Assembly: GCA_964591295.1 (NCBI GenBank)
Contig: CAZQAG010000045.1
Location: 1 to 18,803, forward strand
Length of the DNA: 18,803 nt
DNA from: VAXT01 sp964591295
GTDB taxonomy: Bacteria > Actinomycetota > Thermoleophilia > Gaiellales > Gaiellaceae
Reading direction: 5' to 3'
The notes below the pieces were generated by a model. The model was given only the letters and a program-made list of their open reading frames with translations, made no database searches and was not told where the DNA came from. Shown here one piece after another: positions 15,298 through 18,803 of this stretch (position 1 is its first letter; each line of letters begins with the position of its first letter). Position numbers and translations under genes: made by a program.

Positions 15298-15726
15298 GTG
15301 AGTGATTTCTACCGCGAGGTCATCCTCGACCACTACAAGAACCCGCGCGGGCACGGGGCGATGGAGTCCCCGGATGCAACCGCGGAGGGGCTGAACCCGC
15401 TCTGCGGTGACGAGGTCACGATCTCGGTCGCGCTCGGCATGGACGGCGAGACGATCGAAGAGGTCAAGTTCGAGGGCCGCGGCTGCGCGATCAGCCAGGC
15501 GGCGACTTCGATGCTGACCGAGCTGGTTCAGGGCCGCTCGGCTGCCGAGGTGGCCGCCCTCAACAAGGACGAGCTGCTCGAGGAGATCGGGATCCCGCTG
15601 ACGCCGATTCGGCTCAAGTGCGCCCTGCTGGGCCTCGGTGTGCTCAAGGTTGCTCTTCATCGGGCCAAGGGAACGCCGTTGCCCGAGGAATGGGCGGGGC
15701 TCGCCAACGAGCTCGAGATCTCGTAG
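15298..15726 (+). CDS. sufU: SufU, zinc-dependent sulphur acceptor of the SUF system
   Basis: 142 residues of the SufU/IscU fold, beginning SDFYREVILDHYKNPRGHG. The zinc ligands expected for SufU are visible: Cys36 and Asp38 in NPLCGDE, Cys63 in GRGCAISQA and Cys108 in RLKCALLG. The distance between Cys63 and Cys108 is the longer one of SufU rather than IscU. SufU accepts persulphide sulphur from SufS through a zinc-ligand swap. The GTG start follows a leaderless-type -10 and begins a run of three plus-strand genes. It lies 1.9 kb after sufS, separated by two minus-strand genes, which is unusual because sufS and sufU are normally adjacent. Confidence 0.95.
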   Translation: MSDFYREVILDHYKNPRGHGAMESPDATAEGLNPLCGDEVTISVALGMDGETIEEVKFEGRGCAISQAATSMLTELVQGRSAAEVAALNKDELLEEIGIPLTPIRLKCALLGLGVLKVALHRAKGTPLPEEWAGLANELEIS

Positions 15727-15731
15727 TCGTC

Positions 15732-16046
15732 TTGGCGCTCGTCACGGTCGCACCACTGGACGAGTTTCCGCCGGGCTCGGTGAAGATCGTTCACGCAGGT
15801 GAGATCTCGGTCGGGGTCTACAACCTGGGTGGGAAGCTGTGCGCGCTCGAGGATCGCTGCTCGCATGACAACGGGCCGCTCTGCGAAGGCGAGTTCGATG
15901 CCGAGGAAGGCGTCGCCGTCTGTCCGCGCCACGGTGCCCGGATCGAGATCTGCACCGGGAAGCCGCTGTCGCTTCCCGCCGTCTTTCCGGTCGAGACGTT
16001 CCCGGTGACCGTGGAGGATGGCGTCGTGAAAGTCGATATCCGGTAA
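15732..16046 (+). CDS. Rieske-type [2Fe-2S] ferredoxin
   Basis: 104 residues from a TTG, five bases after the sufU stop. The Rieske ligands are Cys43 and His45 in CSHDNGP and Cys64 and His67 in CPRHGARI, with the spacing of soluble Rieske ferredoxins (NirD/BphA3-like). There is no signal or membrane segment. Actinobacterial SUF operons often include a gene of this kind. It may supply electrons to cluster assembly or be a client of it; the partner is unknown. An in-frame reading extends upstream into sufU but has no motif there, so the TTG is preferred. It overlaps the next gene's ATG by one base. Confidence 0.9.
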   Translation: MALVTVAPLDEFPPGSVKIVHAGEISVGVYNLGGKLCALEDRCSHDNGPLCEGEFDAEEGVAVCPRHGARIEICTGKPLSLPAVFPVETFPVTVEDGVVKVDIR

Positions 16047-16642
16047 TGCTCGACGACAAGGTCAGAGCCGTGCTTGCCCGACTCGAAGCGGAGGACGCCA
16101 GGGAGCGTGAGCTGGGCGTTTCGCGCGAGCAGCGAGCCCGTCAGGTAGCGCCTTCGACGGGGCAGTTCCTGTTCGCTCTCGTGGCTCCGCAGTGGGACTG
16201 CGAGGTGCTCGAGATCGGCGGCTCGCGCGGCTACTCGTCGATCTGGTTTGGCGCCGGTGTGCGACACCTCGGTGGTCGCGTGCTCTCGCTCGAGGCGGAT
16301 CCGGTGAAGTGCGAGGCTTGGCGCCGCAACGTGGCCGAGGCGGGGCTCGAGGATTGGGCGGAGCTCGTCGAGGGCGACGCCTTCGCGACGCTGCCGCAGA
16401 TCAACGACGTCTTCGACGTGGTCTTCATCGACGCGGAGAAGGAGGACTACGAGCGCCTGTTCGAGCTCGCGCGGGACAAGGTCGAGCCGGGCGCTCTCTT
16501 TGTCGCCGACAACGTCATCTCCCACCAGGAGACCCTCGGTGCGTACTCCCAGGCACGCCAGGCCGACCCAACGCTCGAGAGCGTCACCGTCCCGCTCGAC
16601 CGGGGCCTTGAGCTCTCGGTCGCCTTGACCGACCTCACGTAG
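16046..16642 (+). CDS. Family 3 (COMT-like) O-methyltransferase
   Basis: 198 residues with the short O-methyltransferase layout. The SAM loop is EIGGSRGYSS (56-65), with SLEADP (81-86) after strand 2. The metal-binding acidic site is FIDAEKEDY (127-135), and ADNVI (154-158) follows. Members methylate catechol-type or other hydroxyl groups with a divalent metal; the substrate here is unknown. The ATG overlaps the TAA of the Rieske gene (TAATG), so it is likely coupled to sufU and the ferredoxin, though no role in Fe-S assembly is known to me for this family. The reading frame closes just before the repeat region. Confidence 0.88.
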   Translation: MLDDKVRAVLARLEAEDARERELGVSREQRARQVAPSTGQFLFALVAPQWDCEVLEIGGSRGYSSIWFGAGVRHLGGRVLSLEADPVKCEAWRRNVAEAGLEDWAELVEGDAFATLPQINDVFDVVFIDAEKEDYERLFELARDKVEPGALFVADNVISHQETLGAYSQARQADPTLESVTVPLDRGLELSVALTDLT

Positions 16643-16658
16643 CCAACTAGACAGGTCC

Positions 16659-16801
16659 AGGTGCCAGGCACCTAGACATGTCCGGTGTCTGACACCAGAC
16701 ATGTCGCTTTGGGACGCGTCCCGCTACTCCGCATCGTTTGTCCGGACCCTCGTGCTGCTGTGTCCGTTTCGGACCGGTCCGGGTGTCAGACGCTGGACAT
16801 G
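16659..16801. repeat. Cluster of palindromic repeats (possible interspersed element)
   Basis: Two tandem, slightly different units each hold a short palindrome followed by AGACATGTC. The first has AGGTGCC-A-GGCACCT (16659-16673) and AGACATGTC (16674-16682). The second has GGTGTC-T-GACACC (16684-16696) and AGACATGTC (16697-16705). A degraded third unit, GGTGTCAGACGCTGGACATG, lies at about 16781-16800. Between them are two perfect palindromes, GGGACGCGTCCC (16711-16722) and GGACCGGTCC (16771-16780). No reading frame fits. This looks like a REP-like dispersed repeat, but copy number elsewhere cannot be seen from this window. Confidence 0.65.
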
Positions 16802-16817
16802 GCCAAGGTGGCGGACG

Positions 16818-16858
16818 TCCTTTCCGAACGGCTAGAGTTTGGCTAACCGCGGAAAGGA
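16818..16858 (+). promoter_or_regulatory. Hairpin that would hide the extended Shine-Dalgarno
   Basis: TCCTTTCCG (16818-16826) is the exact complement of CGGAAAGGA (16850-16858), and CGG/CCG inside it adds three pairs after a two-base bulge. The loop holds TAGAGT (16833-16838), which also fits a -10 box. If transcription starts at that box (about 16845), the left arm is not made and the site is free. If RNA comes from further upstream, the site is sequestered. Confidence 0.5.
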
Positions 16859-16866
16859 GGTGGTCC
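16851..16866 (+). promoter_or_regulatory. Extended Shine-Dalgarno covering the whole 16S rRNA tail
   Basis: GGAAAGGAGGTGGTCC can pair over all 16 bases with a typical actinobacterial 16S 3' tail (GGAUCACCUCCUUUCU): 14 Watson-Crick and two G-U pairs. The AGGAGG core is nine bases before the TTG at 16870. Ordinary genes in this window show at most six matching bases. Confidence 0.7.
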
Positions 16867-16869
16867 GGC

Positions 16870-16911
16870 TTGACAGATTCCAGTACGGGCAGTGGAGGTA
16901 CCAGCGGGTAG
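16870..16911 (+). CDS. Short ORF (13 codons) behind the extended Shine-Dalgarno
   Basis: It reads MTDSSTGSGGTSG and then TAG. It is rich in Ser, Gly and Thr, with no Lys, Arg or aromatic residue. The TTG start is set by the extended ribosome binding site nine bases away. The TAG stop is inside the long-range stem of the RNA, so a ribosome reaching it would open that stem. It could be a leader peptide or simply a ribosome landing pad. Its size means chance cannot be excluded without conservation data. Confidence 0.5.
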   Translation: MTDSSTGSGGTSG

Positions 16912-17035
16912 AGGCGTGTCCCCGGGACCTACGGGGAATCGTCTAGCCAGCGTAGGGGATTCGCGTTTCGCGCCGCCGACTGCTAGCGAGTCGGCCGGAA
17001 GCGCCTCTACTAATCCAACGTTGGTAACCGGACTG

Positions 17036-17066
17036 GGGGCCGCCTTCGGGTGGCCCCTACTCTTTT
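17036..17066 (+). terminator. Intrinsic terminator with UUCG tetraloop
   Basis: GGGGCCGCC (17036-17044), loop TTCG, GGTGGCCCC (17049-17057): nine pairs with one G-U, followed by TACTCTTTT (17058-17066). The T-rich tract is on the plus strand only, so it ends plus-strand RNA. It overlaps the last codon and stop of the convergent peptidase gene. Confidence 0.85.
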
Positions 17067-17743
17067 CCGAGGATCCTGGGCTTGACCGGCGTCTCGTTGC
17101 CGGGCTCGACCCGGTACGCGCAGCCATCGTCTCGCGCGGCGACAACTTCTCGCAGCTCCGTTCCCACGTAGTGCAGACCGACCGCATCGTCGGCGGCGAT
17201 GCCCGCAGGAAAGCCGTTCGCGACCAGCTCCTGGTAGACGGGACGCCGCCGCTCCTCGCCGTCGTAGTGCGGGCAGGCGCTTCCCGAGAGAAAGCCAAGC
17301 CCATCGCGTATGCCCTCGAGTTGCGGGCCGAACGAGTCGGTGACGCCGGCTTCGTACCAGCAGATCATTCCCGCGCTCGAACCGGCCAGCACGATCCCCT
17401 GCTCCCAGGCACCGCGAACGATCTCGTCGAATCCGTGGGCCCGCCAGACGGCCAGCATGTTCGCGGTGTTGCCTCCGCTCACGAAGAGGACATCCTGTGA
17501 GAGCACGACCTCGCGCAGGTTCTCCGGCGGCCAGGGAAAGAACGTGACGTGGGAGCAATCGGCGAAGCGGTTGAACTCCTCGTAGAACCGCACGATGTGC
17601 TCCGGCTTCTCCGCGCTTGCGGTCGGGATCAGGCAAACCCGGGGCCGTTCCCTGCCGGTGAGCCCGAGCACGAATCGGATCAGCGCGCCCGCCTCGTCGT
17701 CCTCGCCGAGGCCGCCCATCGCCACGATCTGCCGCTCCGGCAT
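17057..17743 (-). CDS. Peptidase S51 (dipeptidase E/cyanophycinase-like) protein
   Basis: 228 residues from the ATG at 17743. The fold marks are QIVAMGGLG (6-13), the strand CLIPTAS (37-43), LFVSGGNTANML (86-97), and the nucleophile elbow AGSSAGMICWY with Ser123 at 120-130. His159 in CPHYDG is the probable catalytic His. S51 enzymes are cytosolic serine peptidases acting on Asp-containing dipeptides or cyanophycin; 228 residues fits the PepE-like branch better than true cyanophycinase. The substrate is not certain. A much longer in-frame reading exists upstream, but that part is antisense-like low-complexity Arg-rich sequence inside the SDR gene; the ATG overlaps the SDR stop (TGATG), so this start is preferred. 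The other-strand terminator covers its end. Confidence 0.87.
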   Translation of the reverse strand: MPERQIVAMGGLGEDDEAGALIRFVLGLTGRERPRVCLIPTASAEKPEHIVRFYEEFNRFADCSHVTFFPWPPENLREVVLSQDVLFVSGGNTANMLAVWRAHGFDEIVRGAWEQGIVLAGSSAGMICWYEAGVTDSFGPQLEGIRDGLGFLSGSACPHYDGEERRRPVYQELVANGFPAGIAADDAVGLHYVGTELREVVAARDDGCAYRVEPGNETPVKPRILGKE

Positions 17744-18630
17744 CAGGCAGCCCGGCGTAGCTGCTCGTCCAGCGGGACGAGGGGGAGCTGGAAGGTCTGC
17801 ACCGCTTCGTCGTTCGAGACGACGTTGTCGCCGAGCTCGAGCATCTTGAGTAGGTCGCGAGTGAGGGGAATGTTCCCCGGGAGTCGTTCGGTGACGATGG
17901 CGTTCATCCTCATCAGGGCGACGGGGACGTGAACGCTCGGCCGCCGAACGCCCAGCGCGCGCTTCAGTCGCTTCCAGAACTCGTTCCACATGACGACGTC
18001 CGGCCCGCCGAGCTCGAACGTGCGGTTCACCGCCGCCTCGAGGCCGATCGCGTTGTCGAAGTACGCGGCGACATCGTCAATCCAGATCGGCTGGATCCGC
18101 TGCTCACCGGCGCCGATGATCGGCGTCACCGGCGCCAGCTTCGCGAGCCTCCGGAAGGTCGGGAGGATCCCGCCGTCGCGTCCGAAGACGAAGCTGGGCC
18201 GGAAGATCACATAAGGGATGCCGGACCGCTGCACGTCCTGCTCCTGCTGCCATTTCGCGCCGTAGTAGGGGACGAGGTCCTTCGTCTCGTCGTTCGTGCC
18301 CAGCGCGCTCATGTGGACGAAGCGCTTGACACCGCCCTCCGTCGCCACTTCGAGGAGGTCGCGCGTTCCCTCGACCATGATTCGCTGGAACTGCTCCTGC
18401 TTCCCCTGGCGTATGGCGACGAGGTGGAGGACCGTGTCGACGCCTTCGACCGCGCGCCGCAGGCTCGTGGCGTCGGTCATGTCGCCCTCGACGAGCTCGC
18501 ATCCGAGGGTTTCCAGCCGGGTCGACTTTCGCCGCGCGCGCACCAGGCACCTGACGGGCCGGTTCGCCTGGCGAAGCGCGTGCACGACATGCCCCCCGAC
18601 GAAGCCGGTACCGCCGGTAACCAGGATCAC
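17743..18630 (-). CDS. Atypical extended SDR, NDUFA9-like NAD(P)-binding protein
   Basis: 295 residues. The dinucleotide-binding loop is TGGTGFVGGH (5-14), with an Arg-rich segment after strand 2 (CLVRARRKS) that favours NADP. Other marks are EGDMTD (48-53), HLVAIR (69-74), MSALGT (107-112) and Tyr122-Lys126 in PYYGAK, the YxxxK position. RPSFVFG and QPIWIDDVA complete the NDUFA9/TMR-like SDR pattern. Members act as NAD(P)-dependent reductases or bind the cofactor as chaperone-like subunits; the substrate is unknown. The GTG start overlaps the dcd stop (GTGA), and its stop overlaps the peptidase start, so the three genes are likely one operon. Confidence 0.88.
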   Translation of the reverse strand: MILVTGGTGFVGGHVVHALRQANRPVRCLVRARRKSTRLETLGCELVEGDMTDATSLRRAVEGVDTVLHLVAIRQGKQEQFQRIMVEGTRDLLEVATEGGVKRFVHMSALGTNDETKDLVPYYGAKWQQEQDVQRSGIPYVIFRPSFVFGRDGGILPTFRRLAKLAPVTPIIGAGEQRIQPIWIDDVAAYFDNAIGLEAAVNRTFELGGPDVVMWNEFWKRLKRALGVRRPSVHVPVALMRMNAIVTERLPGNIPLTRDLLKMLELGDNVVSNDEAVQTFQLPLVPLDEQLRRAA

Positions 18631-18803
18631 TTCGCGGGCTCTCGCTCGAAGTTCTGCCAGTAGCGGCTCGGAGTCGGCCCCTGCTGGCCCTGGTACTTCG
18701 AGCCGAGCTCCCCGGAGCCGTACGGGGTTCGCGCCGGCTCGGTGAGCTGCACGAACGAGAGCTGGCCGATCTTCATCCCGTAGTAGATCGTGATCGGGAG
18801 GTT
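18627..18803 (-). CDS. dcd: dCTP deaminase (C-terminal part)
   Basis: Only the last 58 codons are inside the window, in frame from the right edge. They read NLPITIYYGMKIGQLSFVQL, then PYGSGELGSKYQGQQGPTPS and RYWQNFEREPAK. This is the conserved C-terminal region of the dCTP deaminase/dUTPase family, with the KYQGQ-GPTPSR tail that closes over the nucleotide. The family deaminates dCTP to dUTP for dTMP synthesis; some actinobacterial members also hydrolyse the product to dUMP, which cannot be judged from this part. The stop overlaps the GTG of the SDR gene by four bases. Confidence 0.93.
   Translation of the reverse strand, partial: NLPITIYYGMKIGQLSFVQLTEPARTPYGSGELGSKYQGQQGPTPSRYWQNFEREPAK

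Larger units (their letters stand above)
16845..17066 (+). ncRNA. Candidate structured RNA unit with embedded 13-codon ORF
   Basis: The right edge is an intrinsic terminator; the left edge is placed after the possible -10 at 16833-16838 and is a guess. A long-range stem pairs GTAGAGGCG (16908-16916) with CGCCTCTAC (17002-17010), nine perfect pairs closing an 85-base domain. Inside are CCCCG/CGGGG (16920-16924 with 16932-16936), or alternatively CCTACG/CGTAGG (16928-16933 with 16951-16956) and GAATC/GATTC (16936-16940 with 16958-16962), and CCGACT/AGTCGG (16976-16981 with 16989-16994). Loops CTAGC (16943-16947) and GCTAG (16982-16986) could pair. It is not tmRNA, RNase P, 6S or SRP RNA as far as I can tell. 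No plus-strand gene follows, so a trans-acting or dual-function RNA is more likely than a riboswitch. Confidence 0.6.

Noticed and set aside
16659..16705. CRISPR-like repeats
   Set aside because: Only two to three units with palindromes and no spacers of even length; no cas genes nearby.
16711..16722. GGGACGCGTCCC as a terminator of the O-methyltransferase operon
   Set aside because: It is a perfect palindrome with no loop and no following T tract.
16845..17066. tmRNA, RNase P RNA, or a riboswitch
   Set aside because: I see no tRNA-like acceptor ends, no alanyl tag reading or conserved P4-type strings, and no plus-strand gene downstream of the terminator for a riboswitch to control.
16892..17500. 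Plus-strand reading frame crossing the RNA unit and the peptidase gene
   Set aside because: It passes straight through a strong plus-strand terminator and the antisense of the S51 gene, and encodes no recognisable motif.
17744..17989. N-terminal extension of the peptidase S51 gene by 82 codons
   Set aside because: The extra residues are Arg-rich and overlap the SDR gene in another frame, while the ATG at 17743 overlaps the SDR stop and starts the recognised domain.

Overview
The window is GC-rich, gene-dense DNA. It carries GTG and TTG starts, 1-4 base start/stop overlaps and several apparently leaderless promoters. With a SufU-type SUF system and WD40-like/RTX secreted proteins, this points to a high-GC Actinomycetota chromosome, possibly of the soil Thermoleophilia type. 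That placement is inference; there is no rRNA gene or other decisive marker here.

Layout. (1) 1-2527 (+): the 3' part of sufB, two small VOC-fold genes and sufD, all overlapping. (2) 2574-12159: a block of envelope genes. It holds a secreted beta-propeller protein with an RTX-like tail (+), a c-type cytochrome lipoprotein with a long cysteine-rich tail (-), two paralogous GT-C membrane glycosyltransferases (+,+), a second cytochrome/cysteine-rich lipoprotein (-), and a GtrB-like glycosyltransferase broken by a small deletion (+). (3) 12164-13408 (+): sufS. (4) 13440-15231 (-): a methyltransferase and an intact GtrB-like paralogue of the broken gene. (5) 15298-16642 (+): sufU, a Rieske ferredoxin and an O-methyltransferase. 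(6) 16643-17066: no ordinary gene; palindromic repeats, then a candidate structured RNA unit with a near-perfect extended Shine-Dalgarno, a 13-codon ORF and an intrinsic terminator. (7) 17057-18803 (-): an overlapping set of dcd (partial), an SDR/NDUFA9-like gene and a peptidase S51-like gene.

How it fits together. The iron-sulphur assembly genes (sufB, sufD, sufS, sufU, Rieske) keep one strand but are split by two blocks of envelope/polysaccharide genes. The envelope genes form families: two cytochrome/cysteine-rich lipoproteins, two GT-C enzymes and two GtrB-like enzymes, as expected from local duplication. Polyprenyl-phosphate sugar synthases (GtrB-like) commonly feed GT-C transferases, so these genes could form one surface glycosylation pathway. 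The role of the cytochrome lipoproteins in it is unknown.

The two signals most worth following are the lipoprotein pair, whose tails share 18 in-register cysteines in a repeat of about 33-34 residues, and the RNA unit at about 16818-17066.
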